Shown here: piece after piece, positions 9,183 through 18,221 of the stretch
Layout: each line of letters starts with the position of its first letter
How positions within the stretch are numbered: the first letter of the stretch is position 1
DNA from: CAZMNY01 sp964567745
GTDB lineage: Bacteria > Planctomycetota > Planctomycetia > Pirellulales > Pirellulaceae
Length of the DNA: 64,000 bases
Assembly (NCBI GenBank): GCA_964567745.1
Contig: CAZMNY010000008.1
Coordinates: 124,001 to 188,000, forward strand
Direction: 5' to 3'
The notes under the pieces: generated by a model
Told to the model about the DNA's origin: nothing
The model's input: the letters and a program-made list of their open reading frames with translations, nothing else
Databases searched by the model: none
Program-made: the position numbers and the translations under genes

Positions 9183-9398
9183 GGAATGTGACTCTTCCCC
9201 GTTGGGGCGTATTAGGCACAATAGTCATAGTTCGTAACGGACAGGTTATCAGAAGCACAACTCGCAACCCAGAGTCTGCGGTTGTTCGATCGTTGGCGAC
9301 CGCGCCGATATCGGCTCTCGTCTTGGGAGCTCGAGTGGGCGGGGGACCGCCAGCGTCGAACTTGCCTCGGGGCGCGCGAGAGGAGAAAACAGGCTGAC

Positions 9399-10472
9399 GT
9401 GGCTCGCACCCATTGGCTTTACGGCGGAAAGAAACGCGGCGCCCGGCGAACCGGTGCGCGGTGGGTCGGCCGTTTGGGCGAAGCTGCCTTCTTTGGCACC
9501 CTGTTCTTATTGGGCATTCTCTCCCTGACCGCGATTCTTACTTGGCAGTTCGTGGCGGAGGAATCGACTCAAATCGAGGTGGGCAAGGGATACTGGTCGA
9601 TGATCCTCGTCGCGGTGACGTTTTCCGTGATTGGCGGCGGCGGATTGATCCGTTCCATTTTGACGATCAACGCGTCGCCCGAGCGACGTTCCGCTTTGGC
9701 GAAACATGCGGCCGATCTCGAGTTGCTTGTCGAGGCGATGCCTCAGCGGAGCGAATGTCCGAGCGTGCCAAACCACCCGGACATGACGAATAGTCCTGGC
9801 GTGCTCCTCCCTTATCGACTTCCGCCATCCGACACGCCCGTCTGGAAGTTGCTCGCCGGAGCTCTGCTCTGTGTGGCTTGGCTGGCTGCGGCGGTTTCAA
9901 CTTTGGTGGTTGCCGTCAATCACTTGCAGCCGGGCCGTTCGGGCTGGCTGCTATTAGGTTTCGGCACCCCATTCTTGGGCGTTGGCGCCTGGGCGTTTCA
10001 GTTCTTCGTGCGACAACTTTGGTCGCTGGCCTCCATTGGCCCCACGTCGGTGGAAGTGTCCGACGTCCCCTTCAGCCCAGGCCGCGAATACGAGGCCGCG
10101 TACTCTCAGGCCGGCGCGCTCCGATTTCGCTCGATTGAACTCTGGTTGGTCTGCGAGGAGGAAACAACGTTTCGGCAAGGGACCGATGTGCGAAGTGAAA
10201 CGTATGCGACCTACCGGCAATTGCTCCACCGTCAACGCAACGTAAAAATCGAGCCCGGCCATCCGTTCATGCAGACGTGCCGAGTGGTAATACCTGAGGA
10301 CGCGATCCATTCGTTCTGCTCGGACCACAACGCGGTGAACTGGAAGTTGCTCGTCCGCACCGATCCGGTTTCGCGGCAAACGTTGGAACGCAGTTTTCCT
10401 ATCGTCGTCTTCCCGCCGCCGGTTTCCGAGCCGGTGGCGAAGGTTGAGGAGGAGACGGTATGGAGCCGTTGA
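9399..10472 (+). CDS. Membrane protein with C-terminal arrestin-like domain (cassette gene 1)
   Basis: About 357 residues from a GTG at 9399, with AGGAG 13 nt upstream; the frame continues to an ATG at 9282, but that extension is Arg-rich and unlikely. Hydrophobic segments lie at about residues 30-50 and 65-85, and as a pair at about 155-215. The C-terminal 140 residues are a predicted beta-sandwich with the pattern W-L-V-C-EE..GTDV.. and PEDAIHSFCSDHNAVNWKLL, ending FPIVVFPPP. This resembles bacterial arrestin-fold proteins of the Spo0M type. It overlaps the next gene by 13 nt, so translation is probably coupled. Not assigned to a named family by me. Confidence 0.65.
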   Translation: MARTHWLYGGKKRGARRTGARWVGRLGEAAFFGTLFLLGILSLTAILTWQFVAEESTQIEVGKGYWSMILVAVTFSVIGGGGLIRSILTINASPERRSALAKHAADLELLVEAMPQRSECPSVPNHPDMTNSPGVLLPYRLPPSDTPVWKLLAGALLCVAWLAAAVSTLVVAVNHLQPGRSGWLLLGFGTPFLGVGAWAFQFFVRQLWSLASIGPTSVEVSDVPFSPGREYEAAYSQAGALRFRSIELWLVCEEETTFRQGTDVRSETYATYRQLLHRQRNVKIEPGHPFMQTCRVVIPEDAIHSFCSDHNAVNWKLLVRTDPVSRQTLERSFPIVVFPPPVSEPVAKVEEETVWSR

Positions 10473-10858
10473 TCAGTATTCGCGCCGATAGCGGCGAAAC
10501 CGGTTTCGTGCCGGGGGAACTGATTCGATTCGCCTGCCAGATCGATGCTGTCCCGAGCAAGCAGGTGCAGGCGATCGAGGTTTCGGTGCTCTGGCGCACC
10601 GAAGGCAAGGGCGATGAGGATATGGGCGTCCACTTCTTCAAGCGGATGACGCTCGGAGATGAGGATGAGTCGGACTTCCTCGCTCAACATAAATTTGAAA
10701 CCCACTTGCCTCGCTCGCCGCTCAGCTACGACGGCGTGATTCTGAAAATTCGCTGGGCGATTCGAGTGCGTGTCTTTATGCGGAACGGCAAAGATTTTCA
10801 CCTCGACTACCCTTTCCAATTTGGACGCTTGTTCGTGGCCCAAGAAGTCGAAGATTAA
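10460..10858 (+). CDS. Stand-alone arrestin-like beta-sandwich protein (cassette gene 2)
   Basis: 132 residues, ATG at 10460 preceded by GGAGGAG. No signal peptide or membrane segment. The order FVPGELIRFACQI ... VSVLWRTEGKGDED ... FETHLPRSPLSYDGVILKI ... VFMRNGKDFHLDYPFQFG follows the arrestin-fold pattern, in which an LP-x-SP-x-SY-x-G strand precedes an I-R-W-x-I-R-V strand. It begins inside gene 1 and ends 60 nt before gene 3, so the three form one transcription unit. It may pack against the arrestin-like domain of gene 1; that is inference. Confidence 0.65.
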   Translation: MEPLISIRADSGETGFVPGELIRFACQIDAVPSKQVQAIEVSVLWRTEGKGDEDMGVHFFKRMTLGDEDESDFLAQHKFETHLPRSPLSYDGVILKIRWAIRVRVFMRNGKDFHLDYPFQFGRLFVAQEVED

Positions 10859-10918
10859 CATGAGATTGTCGACGGGGCTCTCTGATTTCGGCTGCGATTC
10901 TCAAGGTGGAATGACCAC

Positions 10919-11515
10919 GTGAATGGTGCACCCAAGCCGGGCGTCATTGAGAACCCGTTCAGCACTCGATTTGTCCAGCCAGGCGAGCTTTCCTTTCTGT
11001 TTGCGGAATCGGATCGCTCCATCGCCGATCTGGCCCGACAACTGATGGCGCTGGGAGCGGCATCGATCGTGGGGCCGCACGGCGTGGGAAAATCGACGCT
11101 CTGTCATTCCCTCAAACGCTGGTTCGTCGAGAACGGGTGGAGCGTCGATTGGATCCAGCTTCGCAGCGACCGCCGCTGGTCGCCGGACACAGGATTCGGC
11201 GAAAGTTGGGACGCCGCGACCTTGGTCGTTGTCGACGGTTTTGAACAGCTGAGCGCGTGGCACCGATGGCGTCTGGTTCGCCTCGCCAAGCGTCGTGAAG
11301 CGACATTGATCACGACCGTTCATCGCAAACCCAACTTGCCCGTGCTGTTGGCCATGACGCCGACACTGCCGGTCATCGAATTGATTGTCGCCAAGCTGCT
11401 CGACGATGATTGGTCTGTCGTCACTCGGCAAGATGTCGCAAGCTGTTTTAGAAAGCATGGCGATGCCCGCGAAACTCTGTTCGCCCTCTACGACATCTAC
11501 CAAGCTCGAATCTAG
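10919..11515 (+). CDS. Small P-loop NTPase (cassette gene 3)
   Basis: 198 residues from GTG at 10919, with AAGGTGGA eight bases upstream. Walker A is GPHGVGKST (res 52-60) and Walker B is TLVVVDGFEQ (101-110). The protein is short: a RecA/AAA-type core without an obvious lid or GTPase specificity motif. The C-terminal ~50 residues are helical. No membrane segment. Its position directly behind two arrestin-like genes suggests it energises or regulates a membrane-linked assembly, but no homologue of known function is recognised. Confidence 0.7.
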   Translation: MNGAPKPGVIENPFSTRFVQPGELSFLFAESDRSIADLARQLMALGAASIVGPHGVGKSTLCHSLKRWFVENGWSVDWIQLRSDRRWSPDTGFGESWDAATLVVVDGFEQLSAWHRWRLVRLAKRREATLITTVHRKPNLPVLLAMTPTLPVIELIVAKLLDDDWSVVTRQDVASCFRKHGDARETLFALYDIYQARI

Positions 11516-11563
11516 CAGCTCTAGCTTTGCCATTCTTGACAGGCGACTGGTTTCAATTCGGCC

Positions 11564-11652
11564 TTTCTTCTTCGTACTTCTTCGTGGCCAACTTCGTCTG
11601 ACAAGAAAGGACGAGCCGCGAAAAGCACGAAAAGGCACGAAAAGAAGAAGAG
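11564..11652. repeat. Imperfect inverted repeat of TTCGTG/CACGAA units
   Basis: The left arm (11564-11590, ttcttcttcgtacttcttcg) opposes a right arm at about 11616-11652 built of tandem aaaagcacgaaaaggcacga units, allowing an imperfect hairpin. It looks like a dispersed intergenic repeat remnant. Confidence 0.5.
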
Positions 11653-11915
11653 ATGCCAATCGTCACTTCTGCAACGCGGCCCAATGGGCCCGTAGTTTTT
11701 CAACCTGATTCACCGAACGAGGCACGCTCGTTGGGGTTTGGACTTGACGCGTGGTTGGCGCGGCGTTGTCAGTTTCCTTTGCCCGAAGGGCAACGCTGTG
11801 AAGCATTTTGGGTGTGTCACTGACGGAACGGGAATCGCTTGCGCGTGCCCCCTCTCACTCGAATCGTCCGCGCTAACATGTCACCATTTTACGAAGGTAT
11901 GTTTGCGGATGATTT

Positions 11916-11996
11916 GGGGGAGAGGTGTGGGGTGAGGGGGCTTTCTTTGACGCGCGCTCAGCCTCTCCCCACCCCTCACGCATCGGGGGGAGAGGC
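11916..11996. repeat. GGGGAGAGG palindromic element
   Basis: A 10-bp perfect stem gcctctcccc (11961-11970) / ggggagaggc (11987-11996) with a 16-nt loop is preceded by a related G-rich copy at 11916-11941 (gggggagaggtgtggggtga). Resembles REP-like elements found between genes in many genomes; copy number not visible here. Confidence 0.55.
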
Positions 11997-12340
11997 GGCT
12001 CGTTTCTTGTTTTGGCCTTTACAATTTCGGCCGAAAAACACGATCGCTACGCTGAAACGAGAATGGCTGTGGGCATCGCGCCTTTGCACGATGGCGGTGC
12101 GTGACGATGCCGGTTGTGACGGTTATCCGATGCGCCCAATCTCGCGACGCGTCATCGTTGGCCGTTCTTTGCCGAAGATGCGCGAATTCACTAAAGTTCG
12201 TGAGTGTTGTAACTGGATTGTTGGTGGATAAGTTGAAGCCAATTTTTCTGAATTTGTCTCACGTCAGGCGTCAAGTGACCTACCTTTCAGCATGCCATTG
12301 CGCAAAATAGTGCGCTGAATTTGTCACAGGGGAGTCTGCG

Positions 12341-13663
12341 ATGCACCGCATCATGAGAATCGTCTTGTCTTCGAGCCTAGCGTTTTGTTGCGTGATTTCC
12401 GCCAACACGAGCGAGGCAGGTTTGTTTGACTGGATGTGGGGTCCGAGGCCCGTACAGTACGCGCCGTCAACGGTTGGCTACTATCCCAGTGGCGCCTATT
12501 ACAACGCGGGACCCGCAGCGACTCACTACACAACCAATTACGCGCCCTATTCGCAAGGGCTTTTCTCGCCGGCCACCGGTGCCTATCCGACGGCTCGCGC
12601 CACGGCATACTATGCTCCGTACTCAGCGTACCGCGTGCCCGCCGCCGGTCGTCCCACGACGACTTTCTATCGAGCGCCGAGAACCACTTATTATCGTTCG
12701 CCGACCACGACGTTCTATCGAGGGACGCCCGGCTATCCGACGGTCACCAATTATCCGCCGTCGACGGTCGCCTATTACCCCTCGACGCCGCCACGTCAGT
12801 CATTTTTCGGCCGACTCTTCAATTGGCAAAATGCGTGCGGCGGTTTAACGCCTTGCCGTCCTTACGCTTCGACGACAACCAACTATCAACCTCGAACCTC
12901 CTACCGGCCGGTTTGGCAGCGCGTTCCGGTCACCTATTTCCGGCCCGTCAGTCAAGTTGATCCGGTGACCGGACAACTCGTCCAGCAGATGCAGCCCTGC
13001 ACAACCTATCGCTGGCAAGTTCAACAGCGATCGACCTTGCTCCCTCGCCGAGCTCCGGCGATGCCGATTGACCCTTGGTGCGATCCAGCGGCAGTCCCTG
13101 CGGCCAGAGAATCGCGACCGTCGACCGATCCCTACTACGACCGTTCGCGAATCATAAGGCCCGGCGAACGACGGTCCGCAGATGGTCTGATCCCTCGCGA
13201 TGCGGAAGTGATTCGCGAAGAAACGCTTGAACCGTCAGAGCGAAGACCACGACTCGAAGGCGCTCCGCCTGAACCGAACTCGATGGGCTCGGTGCGACGA
13301 CCTGGTTTCGACCGAGTGTCGTCGACCCCGCGAGCGTCGACTCGAGGTGACAGCACGACGGAATCGGCTCGCTCGCAGAGGGAGTCCGATCCTGCGCGAA
13401 GTAGCTTGATTCCGGATCCTGATGAGGATCGAGACGGCTATCCAGAAGCACCGAAACTGATGAAGCCGCGCGATCGCACTGCGAGTTTCTCCGCGCCGCG
13501 CGTTCGGCGAATTGCCTACCAAGCGGTTTGGCCTGAAGCCAAAAAGCCGTCCGTCACTCGCGTTCAGCGCGATTCGACAGTCTCGCAGCCAGTTGAACGT
13601 CGTCCAGTACGCCGGCATCCGACTCGCAAACTCGATGACTCCGGCTGGCGAACGATTCACTAG
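12341..13663 (+). CDS. Secreted Tyr/Pro/Arg-rich low-complexity protein
   Basis: 440 residues, ATG at 12341 after GGGGAG. A signal peptide (MHRIMRIVLSSSLAFCCVIS.. to SEAG) is followed by GLFDWMWGPRP. Residues 30-170 are a tyrosine/threonine/proline-rich repeat region (TTFYRAPRTTYYRSPTTTFY) broken by a more ordered patch with two Cys pairs (NACGGLTPCRPY ... VTGQLVQQMQPCTTYRW, about res 165-225). The C-terminal half is Arg/Ser/Pro-rich and probably disordered, ending RKLDDSGWRTIH. No catalytic motif. An envelope or surface structural role, perhaps involving tyrosine cross-linking, is possible but unproven. Confidence 0.75.
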   Translation: MHRIMRIVLSSSLAFCCVISANTSEAGLFDWMWGPRPVQYAPSTVGYYPSGAYYNAGPAATHYTTNYAPYSQGLFSPATGAYPTARATAYYAPYSAYRVPAAGRPTTTFYRAPRTTYYRSPTTTFYRGTPGYPTVTNYPPSTVAYYPSTPPRQSFFGRLFNWQNACGGLTPCRPYASTTTNYQPRTSYRPVWQRVPVTYFRPVSQVDPVTGQLVQQMQPCTTYRWQVQQRSTLLPRRAPAMPIDPWCDPAAVPAARESRPSTDPYYDRSRIIRPGERRSADGLIPRDAEVIREETLEPSERRPRLEGAPPEPNSMGSVRRPGFDRVSSTPRASTRGDSTTESARSQRESDPARSSLIPDPDEDRDGYPEAPKLMKPRDRTASFSAPRVRRIAYQAVWPEAKKPSVTRVQRDSTVSQPVERRPVRRHPTRKLDDSGWRTIH

Positions 13664-13823
13664 CAGTCGCGTGTTCGCGATCGATGACGAAATCGACGAC
13701 CCTTGTCGTGAACCTAAGGATCTTGCGCGCTCGTTGTATGCCGTATCCACACGTCCGGCCTGAGTTACTTGAACTTGCTCACGCCCGTCCAGGTGACGTT
13801 GCTGCGGCTGACGTCGATCTGAG

Positions 13824-14846
13824 CTAATTCCTCGCGAACAATTCAAGTGCGAGATCGTCCACTGCCGTGCTCGACAGGCTGACGAATCGCACCTTTTTGA
13901 GCCGAGCGATCTCCGCTGCGCCATCCGACGTGACGTCCCAGTTTCCGGCAAGGGTAAGAACGTCCAGGTTTGGCGCGTTTCTTACGATTTGACACACGCC
14001 CGTGTCCGTCAATCGGGCGCGACCATTGACGAGACTGAGAAAAGTTAGATTGGTATGAGGCCCGATTGCAGTGATGCTCGCGTCGTCCGCCAAGGCGCTG
14101 TCTGCGTGAATTGTCTCGAGCGACCGAAGCTGACGCGCGGCCCGAAGTCCTTCCGGCGTTACTTTTGTACCGGCCAAGCAAATAGACATGAGCATGGGAG
14201 TTTGCTCGGTAAGGTCGCGGTCTGTCGCTGTTGAATTTGTGAGGTCGAGGCGAGTCAGCTGACTTAGCCCTTCGAGGTTTTGGAACGATCCCGATTCAAT
14301 GTTCGCTTGATAGAAGGAAAGGCGAGTCACTTCCGGGAAATTGTCAGCAAGCACTTTCATCTGTTTTGGCTTGACCGTCGACTGGAAGAAACTGACCTGA
14401 CTCACTTTCGAAAACGCAGCCTTGCCAAACACCTGTGCGGTCCACGGGGGTAATAGGATGGCCGAAGAAGTCGAAAACCAATCGCTGGTGTGGCCGATGT
14501 CGTAGTGCACGGCAGCGCCATGCCGCTGGAGTTCCTCCGTCGCGGCGGTCATCCTACGCACTCGCATCGCCATCTTGGCCACAAAAGAAAGTCCGACCGC
14601 CATCAAGGTGACGAGCACCAGAAAAGTGCGGAGACCAATACGGCAGCGAATTCGTATGAACCCGCCGACACCCAGGCAAAACACCAGCGCGATCACGCCG
14701 ATAACAAGCCCTCGGTCATCCGATACGCCGCCATAGCGACGATCGTCAACGCAACGAGAGCGAGCATCGCCAGGGAAAAGATCAGGAGTGTGAGGCGAGC
14801 GAAAACGGTTTACTAGGTCGCCTGGCGGCTGCCCGTGTCTGCTCAT
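13824..14846 (-). CDS. Membrane protein with leucine-rich repeats
   Basis: 340 residues. Two hydrophobic segments (about res 45-62 GLVIGVIALVFCLGVGGF and 72-90 LVLVTLMAVGLSFVA) precede EELQRHGAAVHYDIGHT, the same junction seen in the gene at 3661. At least five LRR-type units follow (LTRLDLTNSTATDRDL, MSICLAGTKVTPEGLRAA, LDVLTLAGNWDVTSDGAAEI, VRFVSLSSTAVDDLALEL). The repeats resemble the RNase-inhibitor-like LRRs common in planctomycete proteins. Start uncertain within the first 40 residues. Likely displays a binding surface on the outside of the inner membrane; partner unknown. Confidence 0.7.
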   Translation of the reverse strand: MSRHGQPPGDLVNRFRSPHTPDLFPGDARSRCVDDRRYGGVSDDRGLVIGVIALVFCLGVGGFIRIRCRIGLRTFLVLVTLMAVGLSFVAKMAMRVRRMTAATEELQRHGAAVHYDIGHTSDWFSTSSAILLPPWTAQVFGKAAFSKVSQVSFFQSTVKPKQMKVLADNFPEVTRLSFYQANIESGSFQNLEGLSQLTRLDLTNSTATDRDLTEQTPMLMSICLAGTKVTPEGLRAARQLRSLETIHADSALADDASITAIGPHTNLTFLSLVNGRARLTDTGVCQIVRNAPNLDVLTLAGNWDVTSDGAAEIARLKKVRFVSLSSTAVDDLALELFARN

Positions 14847-15100
14847 CGCTCTCAGGGTTGTTCGATAGGCTTGGCGACATGGCTGCTTTGCCGAATTGAA
14901 TTGGACGTCATCAAACTAGAAGCGATACGGCTCGGCCAAGCTTCAGAGATTCTATGCCGGTTCGCAGTCGATTGCACACAAGTTCGCGAATTCGGCAAGT
15001 ATATTTGGGATGACGGTAGGACGACCACATCGACTTGCCAATCGCTGGGCGGCTTCGCATCCGGTTCATCGAGAAACGATCCCCGGTTAAACTAGCGCGA

Positions 15101-16087
15101 ATGGCCGCCAATCTCACTCAGCGATATCGCAAAGCCGAACGCGCCTATCGAGCTGCGGAGTCGCCGGACGAAATACTCGCCAGTCTGCTTGTGCTGTTTC
15201 GCGAGTTGCCCAAACACAAGGGCACTGAACGCTTGCAAGCCGATCTAAAGCAAAAGATATCGCTCGCCAAAAAGTCCTGCCTCGAACCTTCTACGACCGG
15301 ACAGGCGGCTCGTTTTCGAATCCCTCAACAGGGGGCCGGCCGAGTCGTGCTGCTCGGAGGTCCAAACTCCGGAAAGAGCCAATTGCTCAAATCGCTGACC
15401 AAAGCGGAACCGGAAGTCGCCGACTATCCGTTCTCGACCCGTGAACCGGCACCCGGAATGATGCCTTACGAGGATATTTTCGTGCAGCTGATCGACACGC
15501 CGCCGACCACCGTCGACTATCTCGACTCGGATGTTCAGGAGTTGGTGCGCGGCGCCGACCTCGCGCTGTTGCTCGTTGACCTCGCCGAAGACGATCCAGT
15601 CAGCCAGGCGTGCGACATCGTTGAACGCCTCGCGAAGACGAAGACTCAGCTCGATACGTCCACCTACTTATCGCCAACCGACGTGGGACTCTCATTGACG
15701 GAAACATTCATTGTTCTCAACAAAGTCGACTTGCCCAACGCGGGCGAGCGAGCAGAGACGTTTCGACGGTTGTGCAAATTGAATTTTCGGCAGTTCTCGA
15801 TATCGGCGACTGCGGGCGATGGCCTGAGCGAACTGAAAGATTCTGTCTTCAAAGCGCTCGACGTGGTCCGCGTCTATACGAAATCGCCTCGTGAGAAAGA
15901 GGCTGATTTTGAGAAGCCGTTCACCGTTCGCCGAGGCGGGACGCTCGAGGACGTGGCGGAACTTATTCACCACGACTTGGCTAAGAACCTCCGCTTTGCG
16001 AAAGTATGGGGGAGCACTGTGCACGACGGTGCGGTGGTCAAGCGGGATTATGTCGTTCATGACAAAGACATCGTCGAGATTCACTAG
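15101..16087 (+). CDS. DRG/OBG-like GTPase with C-terminal TGS domain
   Basis: 328 residues from the ATG at 15101; the frame extends upstream, but this start begins the helical MAANLTQRYRKAERAYR region expected before the G domain. G1 is GGPNSGKS (res 86-93), G3 is DTPP (132-135, where DTPG is usual), G4 is NKVD and G5-like is SATAGDG. The C-terminal ~75 residues form a TGS domain (KPFTVRRGGTLEDVAELI ... KRDYVVHDKDIVEI). Proteins of this build bind GTP and ribosomes or tRNA; the exact role of bacterial DRG-like proteins is unsettled. Followed by polX after 71 nt. Confidence 0.85.
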   Translation: MAANLTQRYRKAERAYRAAESPDEILASLLVLFRELPKHKGTERLQADLKQKISLAKKSCLEPSTTGQAARFRIPQQGAGRVVLLGGPNSGKSQLLKSLTKAEPEVADYPFSTREPAPGMMPYEDIFVQLIDTPPTTVDYLDSDVQELVRGADLALLLVDLAEDDPVSQACDIVERLAKTKTQLDTSTYLSPTDVGLSLTETFIVLNKVDLPNAGERAETFRRLCKLNFRQFSISATAGDGLSELKDSVFKALDVVRVYTKSPREKEADFEKPFTVRRGGTLEDVAELIHHDLAKNLRFAKVWGSTVHDGAVVKRDYVVHDKDIVEIH

Positions 16088-16158
16088 ATCCACAGCGACA
16101 GAATCGCCAGCTTGCGTTTGCGGATCATGAAGTTTCAACCCGGCGAAGGAACACGGCG

Positions 16159-17886
16159 ATGACGAACGGACAGATAGCAGGCACGTTGGAGATGCTCGGC
16201 GACCTGCTGGAAGTTACGGGTGCGAATGCGTTCCGTGTTCGCGCGTACCGCAACGGTGCGCGGGCCATTCGCGACATGACCGAGTCGATCGCGGATCTCG
16301 CCGAAGAGGGCGCCTCGCGTCTGATGGAGATCGATGGAGTCGGGAAAGCCGTCGCCGAGAAATGCGTCACGCTCGTTCAAACAGGCGAGTTGCCTCAGCT
16401 CAAAGAGCTGCTCGAAAAGACGCCCAAGTCAGTCCTCGCCCTGCTGCGAATCCCGAACCTGGGTCCCAAGAAAGCCGCTGCGCTTTACAAAGAACTCAAC
16501 ATTGTCGATCTAGATCAACTCAAGGCGGCGTGCGAAGAGGGCCGAGTTCGAGAGCTCAAGGGTTTTGGCAAGAAGACGGAGGAGATCATCCTCAAAGGAT
16601 TGGCTGTCGCCGAGTCGGCCAATCGTCGCATCTTCTGGGAGGCGGCCGACGACATCGCGCAGTCGCTTTGCGAGTTTTTAAACGCATGTCTGAGCGTCGA
16701 GCAACTCGAATTGGCCGGGAGTTATCGTCGCCGTCGCGACACCATCGGAGATTTGGATGTTCTCGTTGTGTCCAAAGATCACGGCGAGGTGATGGATCGG
16801 CTGGGAGGCTTTCCCGGAGTTGCCGACGTGCTGGCTCGAGGCGACACCAAGATGTCCGTCCGGCTCGACACCGGTTTGCAGATCGACCTGCGCGTCGTGC
16901 CCGAGGAGTCATTCGGCGCCGCGTTGCAGTACTTCACTGGCTCCAAAGAACACAACGTCGCGATTCGAGCTATGGCCAAGGCTCGAGGTCTTAAAGTCAA
17001 TGAATGGGGAGTCTTTCAGATCGAGGGTGACGAAGAGAAATACATTGCCGGCGCAACCGAAGAGGATGTCTACGGGACGCTTGGCCTGCCCGTCTTCGCT
17101 CCGGAACTTCGCGAGGGGCGACGCGAAATCGAGTGGGCTGAATCGGACTCACTGCCACGGCTGATTGAGTTGTCCGACATTCGCGGCGATTTGCACATGC
17201 ACACGAACGCCACCGACGGTCGAGGCGAACTGTCTGAAATGGTCGAGGCGGCTCGGGCCCAAGGGTTGTCGTACATCGCCATCACGGATCACTCGCAGCG
17301 AGTCGCGATGGCTCGCGGACTTGACCCCGAACGCTTACTGTCGCAATGGGCCGAGATCGATGCGTTCAATGCGGGGCTCGACGATGACTTCGTCGTACTC
17401 AAAGGAATTGAATGCGACATTCTCGAGGCGGGCGGAATGGATTTGCCGGACGATGTACTCGCTCAAGCCGATTGGGTATTGGCCAGTGTTCACTACGGAC
17501 AACAGCAACCGCGCGAACAAATCACCGATCGTATCATTGGCGCGCTCGAGAATCCTCATGTCTCCGCGATCGCCCATCCGACCGGCCGGTTGATCAACCG
17601 CCGAGAGCCATACGCTGTCGATATGGACGCGGTCATGCAATGCGCGAAACAGCACGGCAAGATCTTGGAGTTGAACGCGAGTCCGCATCGACTCGATCTC
17701 CACGATCAGCATTTGGCGACGGCCAAGTCGATGGGGATTCCGATCGTGATCAACACCGATGCCCACAGTACGGAAGGCCTCGCCAACATGCGGTTTGGCG
17801 TCTTGCAGGCGCGTCGGGGCGGCTTGGAGAAGGACGATGTCGTCAATACGCGGTCGCTGGAGGACCTAAGGACTTTGATCGGTTAG
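16159..17886 (+). CDS. polX: DNA polymerase/3'-5' exonuclease PolX
   Basis: 575 residues, the normal PolX length. N-terminal helix-hairpin-helix region (IDGVGKAVAEKC, IPNLGPKKAAALY, KGFGKKTEEII), then the family-X palm with GS (187-188), DLD (Asp198, Asp200) and Asp243 as the catalytic metal ligands. A thumb follows (GALQYFTGSKEHNVAIR). The C-terminal PHP phosphoesterase domain starts at DLHMHTNATDG (344) and includes ITDHS, ASVHYG and NTDAHSTEGL. It fills short gaps in base-excision repair, with a PHP exonuclease or AP-endonuclease activity. Preceded closely by the TGS GTPase. Confidence 0.95.
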   Translation: MTNGQIAGTLEMLGDLLEVTGANAFRVRAYRNGARAIRDMTESIADLAEEGASRLMEIDGVGKAVAEKCVTLVQTGELPQLKELLEKTPKSVLALLRIPNLGPKKAAALYKELNIVDLDQLKAACEEGRVRELKGFGKKTEEIILKGLAVAESANRRIFWEAADDIAQSLCEFLNACLSVEQLELAGSYRRRRDTIGDLDVLVVSKDHGEVMDRLGGFPGVADVLARGDTKMSVRLDTGLQIDLRVVPEESFGAALQYFTGSKEHNVAIRAMAKARGLKVNEWGVFQIEGDEEKYIAGATEEDVYGTLGLPVFAPELREGRREIEWAESDSLPRLIELSDIRGDLHMHTNATDGRGELSEMVEAARAQGLSYIAITDHSQRVAMARGLDPERLLSQWAEIDAFNAGLDDDFVVLKGIECDILEAGGMDLPDDVLAQADWVLASVHYGQQQPREQITDRIIGALENPHVSAIAHPTGRLINRREPYAVDMDAVMQCAKQHGKILELNASPHRLDLHDQHLATAKSMGIPIVINTDAHSTEGLANMRFGVLQARRGGLEKDDVVNTRSLEDLRTLIG

Positions 17887-18221
17887 GTGAACATTGCCGG
17901 TCATCGCTTCCAATCGCACTGTCGGTGCCGAAAATGCCGCTTGCCGCCGATGTGGGGAGCCGCATAGCAAGGCCGAATCAGCGCCGAAACGATTGCAATT
18001 CGGCTTCGTCCTGTTTACCTTGGTGAGGTTGAATTCTCCTCGAAAGAGGAGGGGCTTAATGGGCTGAGCAACGCTGGTAAACGTCTGTCGTTGCCCATTC
18101 CAAAACTCTGAAGCTCATTCCGCGCATCCCCACTAGGCGCCAGTCGTAAAGCGGTGCCTAGTCACCACCACGCGGGTCACCACCACGCGGGCCCCCGCCC
18201 CTTAGTCAGAGGTCCTTCCGC
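17887..18221. other. Intergenic region with short direct and inverted repeats
   Basis: No gene. Contains a perfect 15-bp tandem duplication (gtcaccaccacgcgg at 18161-18175 and 18176-18190) and an inverted pair actaggc/gcctagt (18132-18138 / 18156-18162). They lie 30-90 bp before the next start and could affect its leader. Confidence 0.55.

Larger units (their letters stand above)
11516..12340. other. Gene-free, repeat-bearing intergenic region
   Basis: About 825 bp without a credible gene; the small frames here have no coding character. It holds two palindromic elements, listed separately, and the leader of the secreted-protein gene, whose GGGGAG ribosome-binding site lies just before 12341. 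Confidence 0.6.

Noticed and set aside
18161..18190. Short CRISPR-like or attachment-site repeat
   Set aside because: Only two adjacent 15-bp copies, no spacers, no cas or integrase genes nearby.
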